From Brevinematales bacterium (GTDB lineage Bacteria > Spirochaetota > Brevinematia > Brevinematales > GWF1-51-8), in NCBI GenBank assembly GCA_013177895.1, contig JABLXV010000020.1:1-47273 (forward strand): a DNA stretch of 47,273 nt, in the 5' to 3' direction. Numbering within the stretch: position 1 is the stretch's first letter; each line of letters begins with the position of its first letter. Below, in pieces: positions 24,631 to 33,398 of the stretch. Made by a program: the position numbers and the translations under genes. Under the pieces are notes generated by a model. That model was not told the DNA's origin and did no database searches. It worked only from the letters and a program-made list of their open reading frames with translations.

Positions 24631-24939
24631 CTAGTACTGGTACTCCACGAAAGTGAGTTCCGCGTTATCCACGATACGCTTCACCACATCTTTAGGCTTC
24701 TTGATAAACAGGGGCTTGCCCTTCCCGTCGTTGTACTTCCCGGTCATAATCAGGAGACTGATAGCGGCGGAATCGATATAATTCACTTCTTCAAAATCGA
24801 AGAGAAAATAAATCACTTTCCCCCCGCCGATATCTTTTTCAATATCAGATTTGATGTTATTAAGAAAGAAGATGGTAAAGTCCCCGTTGATCTTATAGGT
24901 AACCGTTCCGTCATCACTTGGTTTTCTTTCGTACTGCAT
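24631..24939 (-). CDS. STAS-domain protein (anti-anti-sigma factor type)
   Basis: 102 residues, a single STAS domain: an N-terminal strand TYKINGDFTIFFLNNI, then IYFLFDFEEVNYIDSAAISLL. Ser57 in YIDSAAIS is at the position phosphorylated in SpoIIAA and RsbV. Such proteins are switched by a kinase and a PP2C phosphatase and release a sigma factor or other partner; no kinase of that sort is adjacent. I start at the ATG closely behind GGAGGG; a GTG seven codons upstream would put the ribosome site inside the gene. An AT-rich stretch (TTGATA on the minus strand at about 24985) separates it from serS and may hold its promoter. Confidence 0.85.
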   Translation of the reverse strand: MQYERKPSDDGTVTYKINGDFTIFFLNNIKSDIEKDIGGGKVIYFLFDFEEVNYIDSAAISLLIMTGKYNDGKGKPLFIKKPKDVVKRIVDNAELTFVEYQY

Positions 24940-25010
24940 AGACCCTCCTATGTTCACCACATTATCTTAATGTAAATTTTTATTTTATCAAGTTTTTTTT
25001 GCATAATTCT

Positions 25011-26285
25011 TTATTTAATTTCGGTCAGCCCGCGCATATAAGGCACGAGAACCGCCGGGATTTCGATACTCCCGTCCGCGCGCTGGTAATTTTCCAGCAC
25101 CGCGACCATCGTGCGGCCTACGGCAAGTCCCGACCCGTTCAGAGTATGCACGAATTCGGTCTTTTTCGTTTCTTCGCGGCGGAAACGGATATTCGCGCGT
25201 CGGGCCTGGAAATCCGTGCAGTTCGATACCGACGAAATCTCCTTATACCCGTTCAGACCCGGAAGCCATACCTCGATATCGTAGCACTTCGCCGCCGAGA
25301 ACCCCATATCCCCGGTAGAAAGAACGATGACGCGGTACGGAAGTTCCAGCAGGCGCAGAACCTTCTCCGCCTGCGCGAGCATCGACTGCTGTTCCGCCTC
25401 GGAATCCTCCGGGCGCGCGAACTTCACGAGCTCCACCTTGTTGAACTGGTGCACCCGTATCAGCCCCTTGGTGTCCTTGCCGTAGCTCCCGGCCTCGCGG
25501 CGGAAGCTCGGCGCGTACGCGGTCACTTTTATCGGGAGCGCGCTCTCTTCGAGTATCTCGTCACGGTAGATATTCGTGAGCGGCACCTCGGCGGTCGGGT
25601 TCAGGAACAGATTTTCGTTCTCTATCTGGTACATCATCTCGTCTTTGAATTTAGGAAGCTGGCCCGTGCCGGTCAGCGATTCGGCGTTGACGACGAACGG
25701 GACGAAATTCTCCTGGAAACCGTCGGACGTATGCGTATCGAGCATGAAATTGATGAGCGCGCGTTCGAGTAACGCCCCCGCTCCGCGATAGAGGATATAT
25801 CCATGCCCGGCGATTTTCGCGCCGCGCTCGAAGTCGATAATACCGAGCTTCTCGCCGATATCGTGATGCGCCGCCGGGGTGAAGTCGAACTTGCGGGGCT
25901 CGCCCCACCGGCTGATTTCCTTGTTCGCGGACTCGTCCTGCCCGACAGGAACGTCCGGGCGCGGCAGGTTCGGGATACGCAGAAGAGTGTCGCGTATCGA
26001 CCCGTCCAGATCCTTCTCGCGGGCCTCGACAGCCTCCATCTTCAGCTTGATCGCGGCCACCTCGGCCATCAGTTCGCCGGCGTTCTCTCCCTTGGATTTC
26101 TTCGCGCCGATCTCCTTGGAGAGCGTGTTGCGCCTATTCCGGAGGTCGTCGGCGTCCTTCTGCGTCCGGCACTTTTCCTCGTAGTCGAGGATTATCTTTT
26201 CAACCAGCGCCGGGCCTATCTTTCTCGACTCCAGCAGCTCCTTGGCCTCATCTCGGTTCTCGAGCAGGTATTTTATATCCAGCAT
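25011..26285 (-). CDS. serS: Seryl-tRNA synthetase
   Basis: 424 residues, full length. It charges tRNA-Ser with serine in the cytoplasm. The N-terminal helical arm binds tRNA (MLDIKYLLENRDEAKELL, then a coiled coil to about residue 110). The class II core has FLNPTAEVPLTN, motif 2 (APSFRREAGSYGKDTKGLIR VHQF), CYDIEVWLPG with EISSVSNCTDFQARR, and motif 3 (LNGSGLAVGRTMVAVLENYQ). It lies 15 bases after the giant coiled-coil gene on the same strand and is probably co-transcribed with it. Confidence 0.98.
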   Translation of the reverse strand: MLDIKYLLENRDEAKELLESRKIGPALVEKIILDYEEKCRTQKDADDLRNRRNTLSKEIGAKKSKGENAGELMAEVAAIKLKMEAVEAREKDLDGSIRDTLLRIPNLPRPDVPVGQDESANKEISRWGEPRKFDFTPAAHHDIGEKLGIIDFERGAKIAGHGYILYRGAGALLERALINFMLDTHTSDGFQENFVPFVVNAESLTGTGQLPKFKDEMMYQIENENLFLNPTAEVPLTNIYRDEILEESALPIKVTAYAPSFRREAGSYGKDTKGLIRVHQFNKVELVKFARPEDSEAEQQSMLAQAEKVLRLLELPYRVIVLSTGDMGFSAAKCYDIEVWLPGLNGYKEISSVSNCTDFQARRANIRFRREETKKTEFVHTLNGSGLAVGRTMVAVLENYQRADGSIEIPAVLVPYMRGLTEIK

Positions 26286-26300
26286 AAAGTCATACTCCTG

Positions 26301-29300
26301 TTACTTAGCGTAACGTTCGATAATGATTTCGACATAACGGGGCGAGAGTTTGAGGCTGCGCGCGATCTCGTCGACACCCCACCCCTTCTCGTAGAGGCGC
26401 AGGACGTTCTTGGTGGTCTCGTCCTCGCTCGCGCCGGAACGCTTCTTCTGCGACACGGGATTCTCAGGGGTCGCCGCGGCAGTCATCTCTTTCAGTTCCT
26501 CGACATCGCTCATCGCGCGCCCGATCCACTCCTGTATCTTGCGGACCTTCTTCTCCTCCTCCTCGATATGGATGAGGAGGCCTTCTATATTCGCGAGCTT
26601 GTCCAAACTGTCGCTCATCTTGTCCTGTGACTTGTAAACATTATCGATCTGGCGCTGGGCGGCGCGTATCTCGTCCTCGATACGTTTCGCGCTCTGGGTA
26701 AGCATGCTCATCTTGTCCTCGACGCCGTTTACCTTATCCCGCATCGTCTCGATTGTCCCCGCGGACTGGTCGATCGTCTGGAGGAGGTCGTTGATCATTT
26801 CGCGCTTGCCCTCGAGCTCGTTGACGCGTAATTTGATATCGTCGTACATATCGAGGGTACCCACAAGCACTTTCTTCACCGCGTCGGCCTGTTCCTGCTG
26901 TTCCTTGATCACATCGAGAAGGTGCTCGATATCCTTTGCCTTTTCCATCGCCGCATCGACGCTTTCCTTGATCAGCATCGCGTCCTTGCGGTTCTTCAGG
27001 GTCTCGCTCATCATACTTTGGATGGTCTTGTTATCGTTCTTCACCGAGTCCACGTCGCGCAGAGCCTTGTCGATCTCGCGGCGCTGTTCCTCAAGGTCGC
27101 GCAGGAAATCCCGGATGATCGTCATATTCTGCTCGGCCTTCTGCGCCATATCCTCCGCGCGTTCGAGGGTGGCCGACTTCTTCAGGAACTGGTCGTAACG
27201 GCTCTCGATTTCCTGGGTCTTCTTGCTCAGGTTGCGGATGTCGTCCAGCACCGTATTCTTCATCTTCTCTTCCTGGAGCTTGAGCTCGCCGAACAGGGAC
27301 TTGACCTCGCCCTGCACGTGCTCCATCTCTTCCTTCAGTTCGTCCTCGCTTTTCTTGATATAGCTGTCGAACTGGTGGCTGATCATATTGATGCGCGTGG
27401 TAATTTCGTTCTCGATTGTCGTCACCTTCGTCTGGACGGCGCCGACCGATTTGTCCTCGATACCCTTCAATGTATCGGTGACCTCCTCGATACGGAGCAT
27501 GAACGTCTTATACTCGTCCTTCACGCCGGACAGGTCGGATTCGAGCTCCACCCGCAGGGAATCTGCCTTCTTATTGAACTGCGCGATAATGTCGTCGGAC
27601 GGCGAGAAGAAGGATTCCCGGAAATTCTGGATTTCCTTCTGGAAATCGGTCTTCCGCTGGTCGAAAAAGTCGCGGAGCAGGTTCTGCGCCTTCCCGTCGA
27701 GTCCCTTGATATTGGTCTCGGTATCGGAAAGGATTTTTTCCATCCGCTGGTTGATCTGGTCGCGCGCGGCGGCCACAAATTCCGCGATCACATCCTTCGC
27801 CTTATCCCGTTCGTCGGAGATATGGGAAAGGATGTCCGATTTTTCATTCTCCATCTGCGAATAAATGGAATTGATATAGGTATTGATATTCTCGTCGATA
27901 CGCTTGCGCGTACTGTCGAGGTTGTTTTCCAACTGCTGGACGCTGTCCTTCACGTCCTGGTACTTATCGCGTATCTTCGATATATTCGAATCGGATGTGT
28001 TTTTTATATCGGCGAGGAGTTTCTCGAAACCCGACAGTTCCTCGCGGAGCTGGTTGCCGTTCTTCATCTGGCGCTCGAGTTCCTCGGTGAGACGTTCGGT
28101 CGAACGGGCTAAATCGGCCTCGAGGCCGGAACGCGCCGCTTCGATCTTGCTGTTCGCCTTGGCGAGCGAGGCTTCGATGCCCTGTTGGAAATTCTCCATA
28201 CGCCGGCCGATCTCGCGTCCCTTCTCGTCGAACTCGCGCCCCATCTCTCCGGCGATACGCTTGATCTCCTCTTTCTTGGCGTTCAACGTCAGGTCGCCGT
28301 CACGGATAGCCGCCTCGAGCTTGATTTTCAGGTCGTTGCGGAGTTTGTCCACATTCCGGTCGATTTCGTCATGCACGTCGACAAGGATACCGTCGGCGCG
28401 GAGCTTGGTGCCCTCGATATCCTCCTTGACCTCGGTAAGCTGGGCGGTTCCCCACTGCTTGAGGGTCTCGACCGACTCCTTAACCCCGTTGAGGATGCGG
28501 TCTTTCTGCGATCCGACCGAGTCCTGCAATTCCTTCACGTCGTCGCGAAGCCCGATAATCTCGTCCTTCGTATTGTCGATCAGCCCCTTATAGTCCTCGA
28601 TAAACGCGTCCTTGAGGCGTTCCATATAGGTGTCGATTTCCTTGGTGCGCTGGGATATGGTATTGTCGAGATTCTTCTCGAGCTTCATCGCGATACCGCG
28701 AAGTTCCTCGACACGGTTCTTGGAATCGTTGATATCCTTGATAAGTTCCGACTCCATCGTGGAGACCTTTTTCGTCAGGTCGGTCTCGTAGGAGTTGATA
28801 AACTTCTCGAGCTGAACCAGACGGTCGCTGACGACGTCCGAGGATTTCTCGAGATTGCCGAGGATTTCCTTCTCGCGCGACTGGATTTTATCGAGGGCGG
28901 CGCTCCCGGATTCCTCCGCGACCTTGCGGATATTTTTCGACGCGTCGGTGATCTGGAGATTGAGCTCCTTCGCGATAGCGTTGAGCTGGTTCTCGCGGTC
29001 GTCGAGCTTCTCGAAGAAGCCGGCCGCCTCCGCGGTATAATTCGTCTTGATCGCGTTCAGCTCGCCCTTGAACTTCTCGGAGCTCTCCTTGATGAAATTC
29101 GTCAGGCGGTTATTGAGGTCGCCGATGCCCTTGGCGGTATTATTGAGGTTCTCGTTAAAGCTGCGTATGCTGGAATTGACCCGTTCCTCGAGCTTCTTGA
29201 TCTCTTCCTTGAGGCGCTCGTCGATAGACGCCACCCGTTCGTGCGCGGTCGATTCGGTCTCCTTCTTGAGCGCGTCGATAATCAGGCGGATTTCGTCGCC

Positions 29301-30095
29301 GGCCTTATGGAATAACTGCTCGGCTTCCGCGCGGAACTTCTTCTCAGTCCCGTCGATATCCTGCGTGATCTTGACAAATCTCTGCTCGATGCCGGATATT
29401 TTCCCTTGGTACTCGCCCTCGATAGCGTCGATATCCTTCATCCTGCTGTCGATATCATTGAAACGCTCCTCGATCTTCGCGGCGCGGAACTCGGTATCCT
29501 CGATAGCCTTCGAGAGGTCGCTCTCCATCTTTTCGAGCTTCTCGTTCTGCGCGTCGGCGATATGAATGCGGTAGTTCTCGATCTCGGACTCCATCCGTTT
29601 CACGAAGTCGCCGAGGCTGTCCTGCGCCCATACCCGCGCCTGCTCGACGTCGTTCTTGAGGACGCCGGACTGCTTCTTATATTCGCCGATATCCTTTTTC
29701 AGTACGTTGATCTGGTCGACCGCGGCGGAAAGCTCCTTGAGCTGGTCCCTGACCGCGACTATATCCTGATTGAATACGGTTGCGCTCTGGAGGTTGTGTT
29801 TCAGGTCGGCATGGACAAGCGTCGTCTTATCGAAATACTCCTTGATTTCGGCGAGACGCTTATTGATGAACTCGCTGGCCTTATCGAGCTTTTTGAGCGA
29901 AATATCGAGGTTGATTGTTTTATCGCGGAGGTCGCGTTCCTTATCGTTGAATAGCTGCTGAATATTATTCATCGCCATCTGGACGAAGCCCTTCAGAGTG
30001 GAAAGCTGCGCGTTCCGTTTGTCTCGTCTGCGAAAGTACAGGATAAGCGCAACGCTGATAAAGAGGATAATAATATCCACTATGTAATAATTCAT
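26301..30095 (-). CDS. Giant single-TM coiled-coil protein with C-terminal HTH-like segment (SpiroCoCo-like)
   Basis: 1264 residues. Residues 4-22 form one membrane helix (IVDIIILFISVALILYFRR), after which the protein is almost continuous heptad-patterned coiled coil, rich in Glu, Lys, Asp, Ile and Leu, to about residue 1190. The last 40 or so residues, after a Pro and Ser-rich break, read NVLRLYEKGWGVDEIARSLK followed by LSPRYVEIII, resembling a helix-turn-helix. The layout recalls a spirochaete coiled-coil family that I remember as 'SpiroCoCo'; that is memory, not a search. A rod projecting into the cytoplasm from the membrane, for shape, division or motor organisation, would fit. It starts behind GGAGGGG with its own promoter. 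Confidence 0.85.
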   Translation of the reverse strand: MNYYIVDIIILFISVALILYFRRRDKRNAQLSTLKGFVQMAMNNIQQLFNDKERDLRDKTINLDISLKKLDKASEFINKRLAEIKEYFDKTTLVHADLKHNLQSATVFNQDIVAVRDQLKELSAAVDQINVLKKDIGEYKKQSGVLKNDVEQARVWAQDSLGDFVKRMESEIENYRIHIADAQNEKLEKMESDLSKAIEDTEFRAAKIEERFNDIDSRMKDIDAIEGEYQGKISGIEQRFVKITQDIDGTEKKFRAEAEQLFHKAGDEIRLIIDALKKETESTAHERVASIDERLKEEIKKLEERVNSSIRSFNENLNNTAKGIGDLNNRLTNFIKESSEKFKGELNAIKTNYTAEAAGFFEKLDDRENQLNAIAKELNLQITDASKNIRKVAEESGSAALDKIQSREKEILGNLEKSSDVVSDRLVQLEKFINSYETDLTKKVSTMESELIKDINDSKNRVEELRGIAMKLEKNLDNTISQRTKEIDTYMERLKDAFIEDYKGLIDNTKDEIIGLRDDVKELQDSVGSQKDRILNGVKESVETLKQWGTAQLTEVKEDIEGTKLRADGILVDVHDEIDRNVDKLRNDLKIKLEAAIRDGDLTLNAKKEEIKRIAGEMGREFDEKGREIGRRMENFQQGIEASLAKANSKIEAARSGLEADLARSTERLTEELERQMKNGNQLREELSGFEKLLADIKNTSDSNISKIRDKYQDVKDSVQQLENNLDSTRKRIDENINTYINSIYSQMENEKSDILSHISDERDKAKDVIAEFVAAARDQINQRMEKILSDTETNIKGLDGKAQNLLRDFFDQRKTDFQKEIQNFRESFFSPSDDIIAQFNKKADSLRVELESDLSGVKDEYKTFMLRIEEVTDTLKGIEDKSVGAVQTKVTTIENEITTRINMISHQFDSYIKKSEDELKEEMEHVQGEVKSLFGELKLQEEKMKNTVLDDIRNLSKKTQEIESRYDQFLKKSATLERAEDMAQKAEQNMTIIRDFLRDLEEQRREIDKALRDVDSVKNDNKTIQSMMSETLKNRKDAMLIKESVDAAMEKAKDIEHLLDVIKEQQEQADAVKKVLVGTLDMYDDIKLRVNELEGKREMINDLLQTIDQSAGTIETMRDKVNGVEDKMSMLTQSAKRIEDEIRAAQRQIDNVYKSQDKMSDSLDKLANIEGLLIHIEEEEKKVRKIQEWIGRAMSDVEELKEMTAAATPENPVSQKKRSGASEDETTKNVLRLYEKGWGVDEIARSLKLSPRYVEIIIERYAK

Positions 30096-30121
30096 GTTTC
30101 CCCTCCGAAATGCACTGCATC

Positions 30122-30150
30122 ATTTTATAACAAATTGTAAAATATTTCAA
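30122..30150 (-). promoter_or_regulatory. Sigma-70 promoter of the coiled-coil/serS operon
   Basis: On the minus strand TTGAAA, 17 bases, TAAAAT; the leader is about 20 bases. Confidence 0.65.
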
Positions 30151-30229
30151 CTGATTTTCTCCTTTTCGGACAATTAGATAACGGAGAATCGGGGGTTGCC
30201 GGGAGATAAAGAATCAAATCCCCGAATAG

Positions 30230-30259
30230 TTGAGTTTTCCGCCCCGTTGAAGTTATAAT
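30230..30259 (+). promoter_or_regulatory. Sigma-70 promoter of the two-gene membrane operon
   Basis: TTGAGT, 18 bases, TATAAT, followed about 37 bases later by the first ATG. Confidence 0.55.
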
Positions 30260-30295
30260 AATCCGTCCGAACGATTTCACGAACGGGGGAACGGT

Positions 30296-30982
30296 ATGGC
30301 TCAGAAATACATCCCGCCCAAGAACGACAAGACAGGCGGTGAAAAACTAGGTTTCTTTATCGTTCTGATTGCCGGCATCGCCATCCTGTTTTTCCTCTTT
30401 TCGCAGATGAAGGATATCCTCCAGGATAAGGTCGACGACCTCCGCAAAACTATCGCATGGGTCAAATCGGAATATAATTACGCCCGTATCACCATCCTGA
30501 AAAAAGGCGCGAACGCCGTCGAGTTCGAAATATCCATCCTCGGTATCGACGGAGAGGTCAAGGGGAAAAAGACCCTCACGCTCCCCGGCACCGATATCTA
30601 TCTCGAATCCCGGATGGTCGTGTTACAGACCGAGGACGAGACTAAGACGGTCATCTTCCCGTATAAGGTCTATACCGAACGGATCGCCCCGAAGGACGGA
30701 ATCGGTATCCAGACCCTCTATGTAGTCAATAATTTTCCGCAGAACTATAACGCAACCGGAATGACCGAGCAAATCCGCCGGGCTTTAGCCGGAATCTACG
30801 AGACCGTATTCGAATACGGGGATTACTACAGCGCGGTCAAGGGGAAATATATCCTCGATATTACCGATGTCGCGGCGCACCAAAGCCCGTACACACCGTT
30901 CGAATCGGGGAAAACGTACAGTTATATTCTTCACCCCAACGGCGGGGTCGAAATGATGGAGGGCGTCAATGGAAGTCAATAG
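30296..30982 (+). CDS. Unknown protein with one N-terminal membrane helix
   Basis: 228 residues. After a charged N-terminus, residues 17-36 form one membrane helix (KLGFFIVLIAGIAILFFLFS) and a short coiled segment follows (MKDILQDKVDDLRKTIAWVK). The remainder looks beta-rich and probably lies on the outer face of the inner membrane: repeated short strands such as VEFEISILGIDGEVKGKKTL. I recognise no family. The gene after it overlaps by 14 bases and has a similar plan (membrane anchor, coiled linker, beta domain), so the two products probably form a complex. Confidence 0.75.
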   Translation: MAQKYIPPKNDKTGGEKLGFFIVLIAGIAILFFLFSQMKDILQDKVDDLRKTIAWVKSEYNYARITILKKGANAVEFEISILGIDGEVKGKKTLTLPGTDIYLESRMVVLQTEDETKTVIFPYKVYTERIAPKDGIGIQTLYVVNNFPQNYNATGMTEQIRRALAGIYETVFEYGDYYSAVKGKYILDITDVAAHQSPYTPFESGKTYSYILHPNGGVEMMEGVNGSQ

Positions 30983-31859
30983 TATCATTTCCGCGATAGG
31001 GGTTATCGACGAGCTTCTCAACGGTTTTCTGAATGTCATCATCTGGATAGCGAAAATCCTCTTCCTGACCCCGTGGGGATGGATTATCGTCGCCGTAGCG
31101 TTCGTTGCTATGCTGGTGGCTAAGATACGCACCTCAAAGGACGAGATAACCTTTTATAGCGTGGTCGGCGGTGTATCGGAGACATTATTCTGGTTCTATA
31201 CCAATATATCGACCATCATTATCGGCGTATTCGTCGTGTTCGTCCTCTCGGTCATATTCACCGGGCTGAAGGACGTCACCGGGAGCTTCAAGCTCTTCAA
31301 CGAGGTCAAGACGCTCGAGGCCACCCTGAAGAACCTGAAAACCGAGCGCAAGGTGCTCGAAGTCACCGCGCTGCCGGTATCGGTCAACGGCACGAACCGG
31401 ATGAATGTCACGGTGAAGTACTTCGCGTATTCGCCGGTAAAGGAGCAGGATATCCAGACCGGCGAACGTGTCTACATTATCGACGGGAAAAAGCTGTATG
31501 TCGATTTCGGCGTCATCAATTTTAAATATTCCCTCATCGAGAAGGGCGAGGCGTATAATATCGCGTTCCCCAATCATATGTTCTCCGAGGTGCTCCCGCC
31601 GGATAACGGGATGAACATCTTCGCCGCCGGGGACGGAGTCCCGCTGACATTCAAACTGGATACGCAGGATATTTATATCCTCAGCAAGGACAGTTATATC
31701 GCGCAGATTAATAAGATGATCGCCTATTCGACGAATACGAACCTCTGCCGCGAGATGGGGGTCAAGACCACTTACGGCGAGGCGCTCGGCTTCGAACCCT
31801 TGGAAGGCAAGGTCTACCAGTTCTACTCCACGGGAGCGGGCGGGGTGATTATAAAATAG
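30969..31859 (+). CDS. Unknown membrane protein, partner of the preceding gene
   Basis: 296 residues. Two or three N-terminal hydrophobic segments (about 20-38 and 38-52, then 76-97 IIIGVFVVFVLSVIF) are followed by a short coiled stretch (NEVKTLEATLKNLKTERKVL) and a beta-rich domain of about 160 residues (VTALPVSVNGTNRMNVTVKY, ERVYIIDGKKLYVDFGVINF). No known family recognised. GGAGGGCGTCA, lying inside the end of the upstream gene, sets the ATG; the 14-base overlap implies coupled synthesis. Confidence 0.78.
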   Translation: MEVNSIISAIGVIDELLNGFLNVIIWIAKILFLTPWGWIIVAVAFVAMLVAKIRTSKDEITFYSVVGGVSETLFWFYTNISTIIIGVFVVFVLSVIFTGLKDVTGSFKLFNEVKTLEATLKNLKTERKVLEVTALPVSVNGTNRMNVTVKYFAYSPVKEQDIQTGERVYIIDGKKLYVDFGVINFKYSLIEKGEAYNIAFPNHMFSEVLPPDNGMNIFAAGDGVPLTFKLDTQDIYILSKDSYIAQINKMIAYSTNTNLCREMGVKTTYGEALGFEPLEGKVYQFYSTGAGGVIIK

Positions 31860-31994
31860 TCTGGGGTGTTTGGATGTAGTGAGTTGTCATACAACGCCGG
31901 CGGGAACCCCTAAGGAATAGCCGCGGCCTTTCTCACTGCCGATTGCCTCGGGATTTCAACCCTCGTAGAATGAGAAACATATCATGCTAAGCCG

Positions 31995-32507
31995 TTATTT
32001 CTTATAATTTTCCCATCCGCGCGACTGTAGCTCGTCGTCCCGTTCGCGCAGGTCTTTCTTCATTTTCTCACGGTACGCTACAAGCTTATCCCGCAGCGTA
32101 GTATCCGATAACGCGAGAATCTCGACTGTCAGAAGCGCGGCGTTTTTCGCGCCGGACTTTCCCTTACCGGTGACCCCTACCGGGATTCCCGGGGGCATCT
32201 CGACCATCGACAGAAGGGAATCGAGGGAACCGAAGTCGGGGGACGATAACGGGACTCCGATGACCGGGAGAACCGTATGCCCGGCGATTACGCCCGCGAG
32301 ATGCGCGGACATGCCCGCCGCCGCCAGTATCACCCTGCCGCCGTTCGCCTCGAACCCCTTAACGAGCTCGACCGTACGTTCGGGGCTTCTATGCGCGGAG
32401 CTGAAATGCACCTCGGTATCCACCCCGAAATCCTTAAAAATCTCCAATCCGCCGGATAATACCGGAAGGTCGCTGTCGCTCCCCATGATTACAAGTACTT
32501 TCGCCAA
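31995..32507 (-). CDS. purE: N5-carboxyaminoimidazole ribonucleotide mutase (PurE)
   Basis: 170 residues, normal length. The active-site blocks are present: GSDSD near the start, FSSAHRSPE, and AAAGMSAHLAGVIAGHTVLP with GVPLSS. It converts N5-CAIR to CAIR in purine synthesis (or acts as AIR carboxylase if of class II; I did not separate the two). The start codon is TTG: AGGAG lies 8 to 9 bases before it, and the TGA of the upstream receiver gene ends 3 bases before it, so expression is coupled to that gene. No purK is adjacent. Confidence 0.95.
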   Translation of the reverse strand: MAKVLVIMGSDSDLPVLSGGLEIFKDFGVDTEVHFSSAHRSPERTVELVKGFEANGGRVILAAAGMSAHLAGVIAGHTVLPVIGVPLSSPDFGSLDSLLSMVEMPPGIPVGVTGKGKSGAKNAALLTVEILALSDTTLRDKLVAYREKMKKDLRERDDELQSRGWENYKK

Positions 32508-32510
32508 TTG

Positions 32511-33176
32511 TCACTCCTGATCCAAGTCGATAATTTTTATATCGTGAAGATAATCCTTCACACGGTATTCCTTCAGTTTCTCCACTTTCTGCACCAGTAC
32601 GGAAATTTTCTCGGCGGACTCGGTGACCATATCCATCAGCTCGATCACTTCCTCGTCCAACTGTTTCTGCACCTTCAGCATCTTGATCATCTCGGCCGAA
32701 CCGAGCAGGGTCGTCAGCGGCTGATTGAAGTTATGCGCGATCGCCCGTCCCATCTCGCTCACCGTGGTATCCTGCTTAATTCTTACCAACTCCTGCGTCT
32801 GGCTCGAAAGTTTCAGCACGTTCTCCATCCGAATGAGCATCTCGATAGCGTTGAAAGGTTTTTTAATATAATCGACCGCCCCGGCGCGGTACGCGTTTTT
32901 CAGCACCTCCACATCCTCTTCGGAGGTAACCATGATAACAGGGACACTGCTTAACTCCGGGAAAGATTTTAACTCGCCGCACAGGTCGACGCCGTTAGCG
33001 TCGGGCAAATGCACGTCCATCAGGATAATATCCGGTTTGAAGGAACGTACTTTATCGATAAAAACCGAACCCCTGCTGATCGTCATCAATTCGAAATGCG
33101 CGGGGTTGAGAATCTTTTTATAGATAGTCACATAGAACGCTGCGTCCTCTACAACAAGCACTTTGTATATATTCAT
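32511..33176 (-). CDS. Receiver domain fused to a DHp helix pair, no ATPase domain
   Basis: 221 residues. Residues 1-125 form a complete CheY-like receiver: acidic pair Glu10 and Asp11, phospho-acceptor Asp54 (ILMDVHLPD), Thr84 and Lys106. Residues about 138-205 are a kinase-type DHp hairpin with His148 (RAIAHNFNQPLTTLLGSAEM). The protein then ends, with no N, G1, F or G2 box of the HATPase. It may relay phosphate from a separate kinase, or only dimerise. I start at the ATG where the receiver domain begins; the frame extends 46 codons upstream across a terminator and promoter. Single promoter, then purE. Confidence 0.85.
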   Translation of the reverse strand: MNIYKVLVVEDAAFYVTIYKKILNPAHFELMTISRGSVFIDKVRSFKPDIILMDVHLPDANGVDLCGELKSFPELSSVPVIMVTSEEDVEVLKNAYRAGAVDYIKKPFNAIEMLIRMENVLKLSSQTQELVRIKQDTTVSEMGRAIAHNFNQPLTTLLGSAEMIKMLKVQKQLDEEVIELMDMVTESAEKISVLVQKVEKLKEYRVKDYLHDIKIIDLDQE

Positions 33177-33203
33177 ATTACCGTCCGAAAAAATGAATAA
33201 GGA

Positions 33204-33232
33204 ATTATAAGCAATCTCGAAGGATATGTAAA
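33204..33232 (-). promoter_or_regulatory. Sigma-70 promoter of the receiver-purE pair
   Basis: On the minus strand TTTACA, 17 bases, TATAAT, the same boxes as the LolA operon promoter. The -35 box touches the T-tract of the preceding terminator. Confidence 0.75.
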
Positions 33233-33266
33233 ATAAAAACGGCATGACGCCAAAAAGCGCCATGCC
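33231..33266 (-). terminator. Terminator after the chemoreceptor gene
   Basis: On the minus strand GGCATG-g-CGC pairs with GCG-t-CATGCC around a six-base loop and is followed by GTTTTTATTTT. Confidence 0.85.
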
Positions 33267-33357
33267 TCTATCACAACTGAAGAAAGGGGGGTCAAACTGA
33301 TTGCATCCATTCAAATCCTAACAGAATAAGTATAACAACATTTCTTCAAATCGTCCA

Positions 33358-33398
33358 TCAGGGAATCCCTGATTTTTCAGGGGAAAAACCCTGATATT
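33358..33398. repeat. 41-bp palindrome-headed repeat, copy at the 3' end of the chemoreceptor gene
   Basis: Starts with the palindrome TCAGGGAATCCCTGA and shares about 35 of 41 bases, in the same orientation, with 35205-35245. A second small inverted repeat (caggg/ccctg) follows, and the copy ends inside the stop codon. Confidence 0.65.

Noticed and set aside
24487-24975. Plus-strand open frame of 162 codons after the M16 protease
   Set aside because: It crosses a terminator hairpin and lies antisense to the STAS gene, whose domain, ribosome site and terminator are clear.
26922-29315. Long plus-strand open frames (up to 396 codons) antisense to the giant coiled-coil gene
   Set aside because: They are rich in Leu, Val, Ile and Asp because the opposite strand codes for a coiled coil with GAG, AAG and CTC codons; no ribosome site, no family.
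31860-31994. Possible tRNA or small RNA in the gap after the second membrane protein
   Set aside because: A gggatttcaaccc stretch hints at a T-arm, but no acceptor stem or anticodon arm could be folded around it.
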